Positions 7,011 through 12,986 of a DNA stretch of 16,951 nt are shown piece after piece (the stretch's first letter is position 1; each line of letters opens with the position of its first letter). Position numbers and translations under genes: made by a program. The DNA is from Endomicrobium sp. (GTDB taxonomy: Bacteria; Elusimicrobiota; Endomicrobiia; Endomicrobiales; Endomicrobiaceae): the NCBI GenBank assembly GCA_031264895.1, contig JAISDI010000284.1, positions 1-16,951 on the forward strand. Reading direction: 5' to 3'. The notes below the pieces were generated by a model. The model saw only the letters and a program-made list of their open reading frames with translations. It did not search any database and was not told the origin of the DNA.

Positions 7011-8366
7011 TTATTCTTCCGCAATTCTTATTTTTTTCATTATCTGGTTAAGTTTAGCATTGAAATACGGGTCGGAATTCATTTTTTCTTTTATTTTGTT
7101 GCATGCATGCATAACAGTGGTATGATCCCTTCCTCCGAAAGCGTCGCCTATATCGTTTGTGGAAAATTCGTCGGTCATTGTGCGCGCCAAATACATTGCA
7201 ATTTGTCTGGGGAAAGCAATCGCGTCGGTTCTGCGTTTGGATTTCATGTCCCTTAAATCTATATTAAATTCGTTTGCCACTACTTTCTGTATGTTTTCTA
7301 TTGTTATTTGTGTTTCCGCAGAATCTACAATAATGTCTTTCAATATTTTCTCCACTGAATCAACCGCAAGAGGCGTGCCTGTAAAAGCCGAGAAAGCCGT
7401 TATGCGCAGAAGAGAACCTTCAAGCTCTCTTATATTGGATTTTACGCGCGTCGCGATATACAAAATAACGTCGTCGGGCACATATAATTTTTCGTCTTCG
7501 GCTTTTTTGCGTAAAATTGCTATCCGCGTTTCTAAATCCGGCGGCTGAATATCGGCTATAATGCCCCACTCAAAACGGGAAATAAGCCTTTCTTCAACTT
7601 TTTCAAGCTCTTTTGGCGGCCTGTCCGAAGAAATAACTACCTGTTTTCTCGAATCGTACAAAGAATTAAATATGTAAAAAAATTCTTCCTGCGAACTTTC
7701 TTTTCCGACTAAAAACTGTATGTCGTCTATCAAAAGACAGTCCAAACTTCTGTACTTGTTTTTAAACGAAGTCATTTTGTCAAAACGCAGCGATTCAATA
7801 AATTCCGTCGTAAATTTTTCGGCTGTGGTATAAAGCATGCGCAGCTGCTGGTTTGACTGCTTTATATAATTTCCTATGGCGTGGAGCAGATGCGTTTTTC
7901 CTAAACCGACGCCCCCATAAATAAAAAGCGGATTAAACTGTTTTCCGGGATTTTTTGCAACGGCTTCCGAACAGCCGTGCGCAAACCTGTTTGAAGAACC
8001 TACCACAAAACGTTCAAAAATATACTTAGGATTGATTTGATCTTTTTGCGAAATCGGCGCGGAAACATCCGCAGGCGCAGGCGTGTTTTCGACTTTTGCA
8101 AGAATCGGCGTTAAATCTTGCTGCGGTTTTAGTTCAAGAATAACCTGTTGTCCGGTTTGTTCCGATAAAGTTTTTTCAATATTTTTTTGCTGATGACTTT
8201 CTATCCACTGCGAAAAATAAATGTTCGGCACAGCAACGGTAAAAATATTGTTCTCCAAAGTAAGCGGTTTTAGCGGCGCGATCCATAAATTATAGGTTTC
8301 TTGCGTAACCGAAAGATTCATGTTATCCACAACTTTTTTCCATAGGTCATTTACTAAATCATTCAT
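7011..8366 (-). CDS. dnaA: Chromosomal replication initiator DnaA
   Basis: AAA+ ATPase that binds DnaA boxes at oriC and opens the duplex. I chose ATG 8366 (451 residues) because GGGGA lies 4 nt upstream; a GTG at 8387 is also in frame but falls inside a DnaA box. Domain I is at about residues 1-75 and a linker follows to about 105. The AAA+ core has Walker A GGVGLGKT (151-158), Walker B LLIDD (about 211-215) and a sensor I-like VVISSDRPP. The C-terminal helix-turn-helix carries the DnaA signature GGRDHTTVMHACNKI, which contacts the DnaA box. It follows rsmA by 88 nt with its own promoter. The promoter and the DnaA-box palindrome suggest autoregulation. Confidence 0.98.
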   Translation of the reverse strand: MNDLVNDLWKKVVDNMNLSVTQETYNLWIAPLKPLTLENNIFTVAVPNIYFSQWIESHQQKNIEKTLSEQTGQQVILELKPQQDLTPILAKVENTPAPADVSAPISQKDQINPKYIFERFVVGSSNRFAHGCSEAVAKNPGKQFNPLFIYGGVGLGKTHLLHAIGNYIKQSNQQLRMLYTTAEKFTTEFIESLRFDKMTSFKNKYRSLDCLLIDDIQFLVGKESSQEEFFYIFNSLYDSRKQVVISSDRPPKELEKVEERLISRFEWGIIADIQPPDLETRIAILRKKAEDEKLYVPDDVILYIATRVKSNIRELEGSLLRITAFSAFTGTPLAVDSVEKILKDIIVDSAETQITIENIQKVVANEFNIDLRDMKSKRRTDAIAFPRQIAMYLARTMTDEFSTNDIGDAFGGRDHTTVMHACNKIKEKMNSDPYFNAKLNQIMKKIRIAEE

Positions 8367-8379
8367 ATTTTCCCCAAAC

Positions 8380-8399
8380 TTATCCACAGCTGTGGATAA
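8380..8399. promoter_or_regulatory. Two perfect DnaA boxes as a 20-bp palindrome
   Basis: TTATCCACA at 8380-8388 and its inverse TGTGGATAA at 8391-8399 are joined by GC, giving a perfect palindrome just upstream of the dnaA ribosome binding site. A third perfect TTATCCACA lies inside the dnaA coding region at 8323-8331. The palindrome covers the predicted dnaA transcription start (about 8394), as expected for repression by DnaA. Confidence 0.85.
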
Positions 8400-8400
8400 A

Positions 8401-8429
8401 GATATAAACCGGACATTTTTTTATGTAAA
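8401..8429 (-). promoter_or_regulatory. Candidate dnaA promoter
   Basis: On the minus strand TTTACA (8429-8424) and TATATC (8406-8401) are separated by exactly 17 nt, in the gap between rsmA and dnaA. Predicted initiation about 7 nt downstream falls inside the DnaA-box palindrome. Confidence 0.55.
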
Positions 8430-8454
8430 AATCGTAATTTTAAAAATCAATTTT

Positions 8455-9252
8455 TTATTGGAAAATTATACATTTTTTGATTTCAGCCGTCAAGCGTAAA
8501 TAATCTGAAATAGAAAGTTTATCAGGCCTTAAAAGCGGGTCAAGATTGCAGGTTATTAAGATTTTATTTGCTTGACTTTTTTCTAAATTTTTGAATGAAG
8601 AAAGACAGTTCAAAATCGTTTTTCTGCGCATTGAAAAACTTTGTTTCACAAGCGCGAAAAATAAAGGATCCGGAACTTCGGAAATTTTATTAACAAGCTT
8701 TATTACGGACGAAATTACTTTAGGCTGCGGATTAAAACATTTCGGCGAAACGTCAAACAAAATTTCTGCATCCGCATAATATTGCGTAAATATCGAAATA
8801 TATCCGTAATCGTTTGTTCCCTGTTTTGCGGCAAGTCTGCCGGCAACTTCTTTTTGAAGCATAAAAACGCACAGCTTCCAGTTTTTTAAAGGCAAAATTT
8901 TCTGAATTATGGCCGTACCGACATTATAAGGCAAATTCGATACAAACTTCCCCAGATAATCTGGTTTTACCGCCGGATAATCCGGTATATTATATTTAAG
9001 AAAATCGATATTTATAATATCAATGTTTTGCGCATTATGAAAAGTAAAATAATGGTTCAGGCTTGTAAAAAGATTTTTGTCGATTTCAATCGCAGTCAAC
9101 CGTTTGACCGACGGCTGCATAATTTTCGTAAGAATCCCTTTCCCCGGCCCGATTTCAATAATTTCGTCTTCAGTCGTGAGCTGTGCGGCCCGCACAATAT
9201 TATTTGCAATATTATTATCGATTAAAAAATTCTGCCCGTGTTTTTGACGCAT
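8455..9252 (-). CDS. rsmA: 16S rRNA dimethyladenosine transferase
   Basis: A 265-residue enzyme that dimethylates two adjacent adenines near the 3' end of 16S rRNA during 30S maturation, using S-adenosylmethionine. It starts at ATG 9252 with GGGGGA upstream. Seen: the family N-terminus HGQNFLID (residues 5-12), SAM motif I EIGPGKG (33-39), the acidic motif AIEID (about 54-58), and catalytic motif IV NLPY (106-109). Then come the FMLQKEVAGRL region and the C-terminal helical domain with FSMRRKT. It begins 24 nt after the mnmE stop, so the two are probably in one transcript leading towards dnaA. Confidence 0.97.
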   Translation of the reverse strand: MRQKHGQNFLIDNNIANNIVRAAQLTTEDEIIEIGPGKGILTKIMQPSVKRLTAIEIDKNLFTSLNHYFTFHNAQNIDIINIDFLKYNIPDYPAVKPDYLGKFVSNLPYNVGTAIIQKILPLKNWKLCVFMLQKEVAGRLAAKQGTNDYGYISIFTQYYADAEILFDVSPKCFNPQPKVISSVIKLVNKISEVPDPLFFALVKQSFSMRRKTILNCLSSFKNLEKSQANKILITCNLDPLLRPDKLSISDYLRLTAEIKKCIIFQ

Positions 9253-9276
9253 AATCCCCCAGTATAATTGCCGTTA

Positions 9277-10653
9277 TCATTTTCCTATACAAAAAGTTCC
9301 GAAAATAGTGTCCAAAATATCATGCGGCACGTTTATTCCCAAAATTTCCTCAAGCGCCGTTATAGCATTTTTGATTTCAAAACAGGCAATTTCATCTTCG
9401 CTTTTTGATTCCACTGCTTGTTGAGCTTTTAAAATGTCATTTTGAACTTCAGTCAAAAGTGCAAAATACCTTGAATTTACAAGCAAATATTCATTATTTA
9501 AATCTGAAATTCCGGCATAATTTGCAATTGTGTTCATAATTTCGTTAATGCCTTTGCCGGACTTTGTGGAAACGTTTAAAAACGCATTAAATTTTCCCAG
9601 AATTTTTATATCTTTTTCATTGATTTTTGAAGGTAAATCGCATTTATTAAGCACACCTATTATATATGCGTTTAAACAGGACTCATTTAGATATTGCGCT
9701 ATTATAAGATCGTTTTTATCCAAACTTTCAGAAGAATCAAAAATCCAGACAAGTATATCGGCTTTGTTCGCCGCTTCTTTTGAGCGTTCCTGTCCCAAAA
9801 TTTCAATTGAATTTTCTGCGCGGGTTCTCAGGCCTGCGGTATCTATTATTGTAAGCGGTATGCCGCGGCAGTCTATGGTTTCTTCTATTGTGTCTGTTGT
9901 TGTTCCTGCAATTTCAGTTACTATAGCGCGGTTTTTACCTAAAATTGAGTTTAAAAGCGAAGATTTTCCGGCATTGGGTTTTCCTATTATTGCGGCTTTT
10001 AAACCTTTTTGCAGGCATTGGCTTATTTTGTATGTGTCAAGCAGTTTTTTATTTTCGGCCATTGCTAAACTTATCATTTCTTTTTTTTGTTTAGCGCTCA
10101 TAAACGGAATATCATCTTCCGGATAATCCAAAGAAGCTTCAAGATAAGCAAGCAAAGTTATAAGAGAATCTTTTATTTTAGTAACTTTTGCCGAAAATTC
10201 TCCCGCGACATTATTTAATGCCGCCCTTGCCGCAGTTTCGGTTTTGCTTGTTATCAAAGCGCAAACGGCTTCGGCTTCGGCAAGATCTTTTTTTCCGTTC
10301 AAAAAAGCCCTGTACGTAAACTCGCCGGGAGCTGCCGCACGCGCGCCGTTTTTGTATAAAAGATTTAAAACTTTGTTTATTATCACAGGGTTTCCGTGCA
10401 GAGATATTTCAACAAGATTTTCGCCGGTATAAGTTGTCGGCGCTTTAAAAAAAGCGCAAAGCGTTTCGTCGACTTTATTCCCGCCGTCGACAATATATCC
10501 GTGCATAACTTGTTTTTCCACGCCGGAAGACGAGCAAAAAATTTTTCTCACTATTTCAAAACTCTGCGCGCCGCTTACGCGCACAACTGCAATTGCCGCC
10601 TGCCCCGCCGCAGTAGAAAGCGCCGCTATGGTATCTTCGCTCAAATATTTCAT
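9277..10653 (-). CDS. mnmE: tRNA modification GTPase MnmE
   Basis: A 458-residue GTPase that works with MnmG to add the carboxymethylaminomethyl group to U34 of certain tRNAs. Started at ATG 10653 (MKYLSEDTIAALST), which matches the usual N-terminus; an upstream in-frame TTG at 10671 lies at the promoter. The N-terminal folate-binding domain spans about residues 1-118, followed by a helical domain. The inserted G domain has G1 GKPNAGKS (224-231), G2 AGTTTDTIEE, G3 DTAG and G4 NKCD. The protein ends in CIGK, the conserved C-terminal motif with the catalytic cysteine. No ribosome binding site is obvious. It heads the mnmE-rsmA-dnaA series. Confidence 0.97.
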   Translation of the reverse strand: MKYLSEDTIAALSTAAGQAAIAVVRVSGAQSFEIVRKIFCSSSGVEKQVMHGYIVDGGNKVDETLCAFFKAPTTYTGENLVEISLHGNPVIINKVLNLLYKNGARAAAPGEFTYRAFLNGKKDLAEAEAVCALITSKTETAARAALNNVAGEFSAKVTKIKDSLITLLAYLEASLDYPEDDIPFMSAKQKKEMISLAMAENKKLLDTYKISQCLQKGLKAAIIGKPNAGKSSLLNSILGKNRAIVTEIAGTTTDTIEETIDCRGIPLTIIDTAGLRTRAENSIEILGQERSKEAANKADILVWIFDSSESLDKNDLIIAQYLNESCLNAYIIGVLNKCDLPSKINEKDIKILGKFNAFLNVSTKSGKGINEIMNTIANYAGISDLNNEYLLVNSRYFALLTEVQNDILKAQQAVESKSEDEIACFEIKNAITALEEILGINVPHDILDTIFGTFCIGK

Positions 10654-10662
10654 AATTATATG

Positions 10663-10691
10663 ATTATACAAAAAGCCCTAGCGGGCGGCAA
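10663..10691 (-). promoter_or_regulatory. Candidate mnmE promoter, nearly leaderless
   Basis: On the minus strand TTGCCG (10691-10686) and TATAAT (10668-10663) are 17 nt apart. The -10 ends only 9 nt before the mnmE ATG, so a transcript from here would carry almost no 5' leader. That fits the lack of a visible ribosome binding site. The -35 to spacer segment coincides with a short repeat (GCCCGCTAGGGC) also found at 4443-4454. Confidence 0.45.
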
Positions 10692-10732
10692 GTTAGAACG
10701 ACCACGACAAACGCATGGAAACCTATGTTTTT

Positions 10733-10781
10733 TTGTCAATCCCGACCCCGTAGCGTCTAAATACGGGGTCGGGATTGACAA
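10733..10781. repeat. 20-bp perfect inverted repeat (hairpin) with 9-nt loop
   Basis: Arms 10733-10752 and 10762-10781 are exact reverse complements of 20 nt (core CCCGACCCCGTA / TACGGGGTCGGG), with the 9-nt loop GCGTCTAAA. It stands between the divergent mnmE promoter and the first small-RNA promoter. No T-run directly follows on the plus strand, but seven T occur just before the left arm. It looks like a dispersed palindromic element rather than a dedicated terminator, although it may stop transcription in both directions. Confidence 0.85.
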
Positions 10782-10799
10782 CTTGGCCGCTTTTTTCAT

Positions 10800-10828
10800 T
10801 TGATATTTACAATGATTTATGCTATATC
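10800..10828 (+). promoter_or_regulatory. Promoter of small-RNA unit 1
   Basis: TTGATA (10800-10805), a 17-nt spacer and TATATC (10823-10828). The arrangement is conserved without any gap in unit 2, 111 nt downstream, including the shared TGATTTATGC just before the -10. Confidence 0.6.
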
Positions 10829-10834
10829 TATGTC

Positions 10835-10886
10835 GGTACACCCGATATGCCTCTGTCTTCGGACAAGCACACTTTATCGGGTTTTT
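10835..10886 (+). ncRNA. Structured small RNA, copy 1, upstream of the Abi_2 gene
   Basis: Predicted start about 7 nt after the -10. After a short 5' segment, an 8-bp outer stem forms between ACCCGATA (10840-10847) and TATCGGGT (10875-10882). Inside, TGC (10848-10850) can pair with GCA (10867-10869), and TGTC (10854-10857) with GACA (10862-10865) closing a TTCG tetraloop. The outer stem runs into five T, like an intrinsic terminator, giving an RNA of about 52 nt. The whole promoter-plus-RNA unit is repeated as copy 2 with 68 of 83 positions identical. It may be an antitoxin RNA or regulator for the downstream HEPN protein, comparable to the RNA motif I recall being described upstream of abiF genes. 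Confidence 0.68.
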
Positions 10887-10910
10887 AAATAACAAACTCT
10901 TAATATATAT

Positions 10911-10939
10911 TTGACATTTAATTTGATTTATGCTATATA
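10911..10939 (+). promoter_or_regulatory. Promoter of small-RNA unit 2
   Basis: Consensus -35 TTGACA (10911-10916), a 17-nt spacer and TATATA (10934-10939). An overlapping TATAAT at 10936-10941 would give a 19-nt spacer. It is stronger than the unit 1 promoter by consensus and is the closest promoter to the Abi_2 gene. Confidence 0.65.
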
Positions 10940-10945
10940 ATTACC

Positions 10946-11003
10946 AGCACACCCGGTATGCCTCTGTCCTCGGACAAGCAAACTTTACCGGGTACTTTTT
11001 TTT
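10946..11003 (+). ncRNA. Structured small RNA, copy 2, ending just before the Abi_2 gene
   Basis: Same fold as copy 1. The outer stem is ACCCGGTA (10951-10958) with TACCGGGT (10986-10993), and the inner stem TGTC/GACA closes CTCG (10969-10972). Against copy 1 the outer stem differs at one pair, A-U there and G-C here, so pairing is kept. A run of eight T (10996-11003) follows, so most transcripts should end here. The Abi_2 ribosome binding site begins 2 nt later, so the protein would be made only from read-through. That is the layout of type III toxin-antitoxin loci. Confidence 0.68.
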
Positions 11004-11017
11004 GTAAGGATAAAAAC

Positions 11018-11911
11018 ATGAAATATACAAAACCTGTTTTGACTTACGAACAGCAAGCGGAACTTTTAATTTCACGCGGACTTATTGCCGATAAATCAGA
11101 TTTGATAAATAAATTGAAGGAAGTCAATTATTCTCGTTTAAGCTCATATCTCGACCCATATTTTGATTTATCAACTTGCAAATATAAAACCGGAACAGAT
11201 TTTAAATTCGTATGGGAAAACTATACTTTTGACAGAAGGCTGAGACTGGTTGTTTTAGACGCTATAGAAAGAATAGAAATAAGTATAAGAGCAAAACTGG
11301 TCTATGAATTTACTAACAAATACGGAGCATTTGGGTATTTAGACAAAAAGAAAATTCCCAATATAGACAATGACAGATATAATAAATGGTTATCTGAAAT
11401 ACAAAATGAAGCAAGTAAAAGCAAAGAAGTTTTTATACAAAATTTCTATAAAAATTACTCTTTGAGTAAAGATTTGCCGATTTGGATTTTAGTAGAAATT
11501 ATGACTTTCGGCAAGCTTTTAACATTCTTCAGAGGAGTTGACGATAATATCAGAAAAACAATAGCCTCGTGTTACAATACAAATGATGAAGTTTTTAAAT
11601 CTTGGATGTTGACACTTAATACTATAAGAAATATTTGTGCCCATCATTCAAGGCTTTGGGATAAAATATTGGTAACAAAGCCAAAAATTCCGAGACTTAA
11701 ACATGATACAAACTGGTCTGTTCCTTTACAGATAAAAAATACTAAAATTTTTTGTATATTAACGATTTTAGCATATCTCATAAAAATCATCGCCCCGCAG
11801 AGCAAATGGAAATCAAGGCTTTTAGATTTGTTTAACGATTATAAAAACATACCTCTGTACAAACTAGGTTTTCCTAAAGGCTGGGAAAATATAGATATGT
11901 GGAAAAATTAA
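11018..11911 (+). CDS. Abi_2 (AbiD/AbiF-type) HEPN protein, abortive-infection candidate
   Basis: A 297-residue protein started at ATG 11018, with TAAGGA 7 nt upstream. The open frame extends back to 10958, but those residues would translate the small RNA. Abi_2 hallmarks seen: an N-terminal winged region (residues 5-48, LTYEQQAELLISRGL and YSRLSSYLDPY), the helix LDAIERIEISIRAKLVYEF (80-98), and RNICAHHSRLW (204-214). The last contains the HEPN ribonuclease motif R-x4-H (R204, H209), with N205 as is usual in the family. HEPN proteins of this family are thought to cleave RNA and block phage growth by stopping host metabolism. The gene is A+T-rich and flanked by repeats, consistent with a defence cassette. 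The paired upstream RNAs are its likely partners. Confidence 0.88.
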   Translation: MKYTKPVLTYEQQAELLISRGLIADKSDLINKLKEVNYSRLSSYLDPYFDLSTCKYKTGTDFKFVWENYTFDRRLRLVVLDAIERIEISIRAKLVYEFTNKYGAFGYLDKKKIPNIDNDRYNKWLSEIQNEASKSKEVFIQNFYKNYSLSKDLPIWILVEIMTFGKLLTFFRGVDDNIRKTIASCYNTNDEVFKSWMLTLNTIRNICAHHSRLWDKILVTKPKIPRLKHDTNWSVPLQIKNTKIFCILTILAYLIKIIAPQSKWKSRLLDLFNDYKNIPLYKLGFPKGWENIDMWKN

Positions 11912-11944
11912 CTCACCGCGAAATTAACCCACTAGTAATTCATA

Positions 11945-12009
11945 TTTTGCTTTAGCAAAACGCTTTTTGTGCCTTTAATTACTCATTACTAACTACTAAT
12001 TACTAATTA
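11945..12009. repeat. Interspersed repeat, copy a (inverted relative to copies b and c)
   Basis: Begins with the hairpin TTTTGC-TTTA-GCAAAA (11945-11960). It continues with CGCTTTTTGTGCCTTTAATT and an ATTACT/AACTACTAATT-rich tail. The reverse complement of 12580-12620 reads almost the same. It therefore faces copy b across the reductase gene. Confidence 0.6.
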
Positions 12010-12556
12010 TCTGTTTCCCGAATTCTTCGGCTTTTGCCAAATAATCGGTTTCTTTGATTTCACCTTCTACGTTTATTCCTATTGCTTCAAGCGTGCCGAG
12101 ATTGTCCCATTTCATGTAAGAGCTTATAAAACCGAAACTTTTTTTGATTCCGTCCAAAACCGAAATATTTTCATCGCCGGCTGCTATCAGCATTGCGGAC
12201 GATTTGATTTTTAAAGGTCTTTTTGCGTCGGTTTTTAAGTATGCGTACAGTTTGTCGATAAAAGCTTTTATCTGCGCGGGGAAAGAAAACCAATATAAAG
12301 GGAAAGCAAATACTATCATATCGGCTTTTTCAAGCAGAGGTTCGGCCTTTGAAAATTCGTCTCCGGCAGCGCAGGCTCTGTCTGCGCTCCAGCATTTGTC
12401 GCAGGCAAGACAGCCGTTGATTTTTTTAAATGCGGCTTCAAATTTTGACGTTTCATGTCCGGCAGACTGCGCCCCTTTGATAAAAGCGTCCGCAAGCATT
12501 TCACTGTTACCGTTTTTGCGCGGACTTCCGGTAATAACCAAAATGTTTTTCCCCAT
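11996..12556 (-). CDS. Flavodoxin-like NAD(P)H-dependent FMN reductase / iron-sulfur flavoprotein
   Basis: A 186-residue protein from ATG 12556 with a GGGGGG-rich ribosome binding site upstream. The N-terminal strand-loop-helix GSPRKNGNS (residues 10-18) is the FMN phosphate-binding loop of the flavodoxin-like reductases. PLYWFSFPAQIKAFIDKLY (86-104) is the second signature. Cysteines C49, C52 and C55 (CLACDKC), with C62, suggest a compact [4Fe-4S] site as in archaeal and anaerobe iron-sulfur flavoproteins. Length and motifs fit that family, but no specific electron donor can be read. The gene stands alone, bracketed by inverted copies of a dispersed repeat whose tail overlaps its stop codon. 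Confidence 0.85.
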   Translation of the reverse strand: MGKNILVITGSPRKNGNSEMLADAFIKGAQSAGHETSKFEAAFKKINGCLACDKCWSADRACAAGDEFSKAEPLLEKADMIVFAFPLYWFSFPAQIKAFIDKLYAYLKTDAKRPLKIKSSAMLIAAGDENISVLDGIKKSFGFISSYMKWDNLGTLEAIGINVEGEIKETDYLAKAEEFGKQIISN

Positions 12557-12579
12557 ATTACACCCCCCTTTAAAAAAAT

Positions 12580-12673
12580 AATTAGTAATGAGTAGTTAGT
12601 AATTAAAGACACAAAAAACGTTTGCGAAAGCAAACCTGTTATTATGCGCTGAAAGCGTTCCTAGATTACTAAT
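12580..12673. repeat. Interspersed repeat, copy b
   Basis: AATTAGTAATGAG/TAGTTAGTAATT-rich leader, then CACAAAAAACG, the hairpin GTTTGC-GAAA-GCAAAC (12620-12635), and GCGCT-GAA-AGCGT (12647-12658). The 55 nt at 12619-12673 recur at 12813-12867 with 52 identical positions. No reading frame crosses it. Confidence 0.75.
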
Positions 12674-12812
12674 AGGGGCTCTTTAAAAATATTAAAAGTT
12701 TGTCTGAACTCGTTTTAAAATCTCGTCGTGAAAAAAATTAACGACAGCCGCTGACAAACTTTGTTTCCAGTGTGACGACTAAAGGGGTTTTTAGAGAGAT
12801 CCTGTTAGTAAT
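12665..12812 (+). repeat. 148-nt imperfect palindrome, possible structured RNA or MITE
   Basis: Terminal arms of 25 nt (12665-12689 and 12788-12812) are complementary at 21 positions. On the plus-strand RNA, three of the other four become G-U pairs, leaving one mismatch. Inside, AAAGTTTGTC (12695-12704) pairs perfectly with GACAAACTTT (12753-12762), and GTCGT (12725-12729) with ACGAC (12741-12745). The element lies exactly between two copies of a 55-nt direct repeat. No reading frame for a transposase is present. Confidence 0.6.
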
Positions 12813-12890
12813 CGTTTGCGAAAGCAAACCTCTTATTATGCGCTGAAAGCGCTCCTAAATTACTAATTACTAACTACTAATTAACAATTA
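12813..12890. repeat. Interspersed repeat, copy c
   Basis: Direct copy of 12619-12673 at 12813-12867, with hairpins GTTTGC-GAAA-GCAAAC and GCGCT-GAA-AGCGC, followed by a TACTAATTACTAACTACTAA tail. In copy c the second hairpin is fully Watson-Crick, whereas copy b has a G-U at one end. Confidence 0.75.
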
Positions 12891-12930
12891 TTTGTAATTA
12901 TTATAATGTATCTTTTCAGAAAAAGAAATA

Positions 12931-12969
12931 AAAAATGCCCCTTCCCGTAGTTAAACGGGTCGGGGCATT
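12931..12969 (-). terminator. Intrinsic terminator of the lipoprotein gene
   Basis: Arms AATGCCCC (12934-12941) and GGGGCATT (12962-12969), with an inner CCCGT/ACGGG stem. On the minus strand the hairpin runs into a U-rich tract (A-rich on plus, 12924-12935). It lies 18 nt after the stop codon of the minus-strand lipoprotein gene. Confidence 0.8.
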
Positions 12970-12986
12970 GAGTTAAAAAGGCACGT

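Noticed and set aside
8367..8387. GTG start for dnaA at 8387
   Set aside because: It falls inside the DnaA-box palindrome and near the predicted transcription start. ATG 8366 has GGGGA upstream and gives the usual N-terminus.
10800..10993. CRISPR-like array from the two direct repeats
   Set aside because: There are only two copies at 111-nt period, each with its own promoter and terminator-like end, and there is no cas gene. Small-RNA gene duplication explains it better.
10958..11017. Upstream start of the Abi_2 gene at 10958
   Set aside because: The ATG lies inside the outer stem of small RNA copy 2, and the extra 20 residues are not family-like. ATG 11018 has a good ribosome binding site.
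12665..12812. Insertion sequence
   Set aside because: Terminal inverted repeats are present, but there is no transposase reading frame in 148 nt, so at most it is a non-autonomous element.
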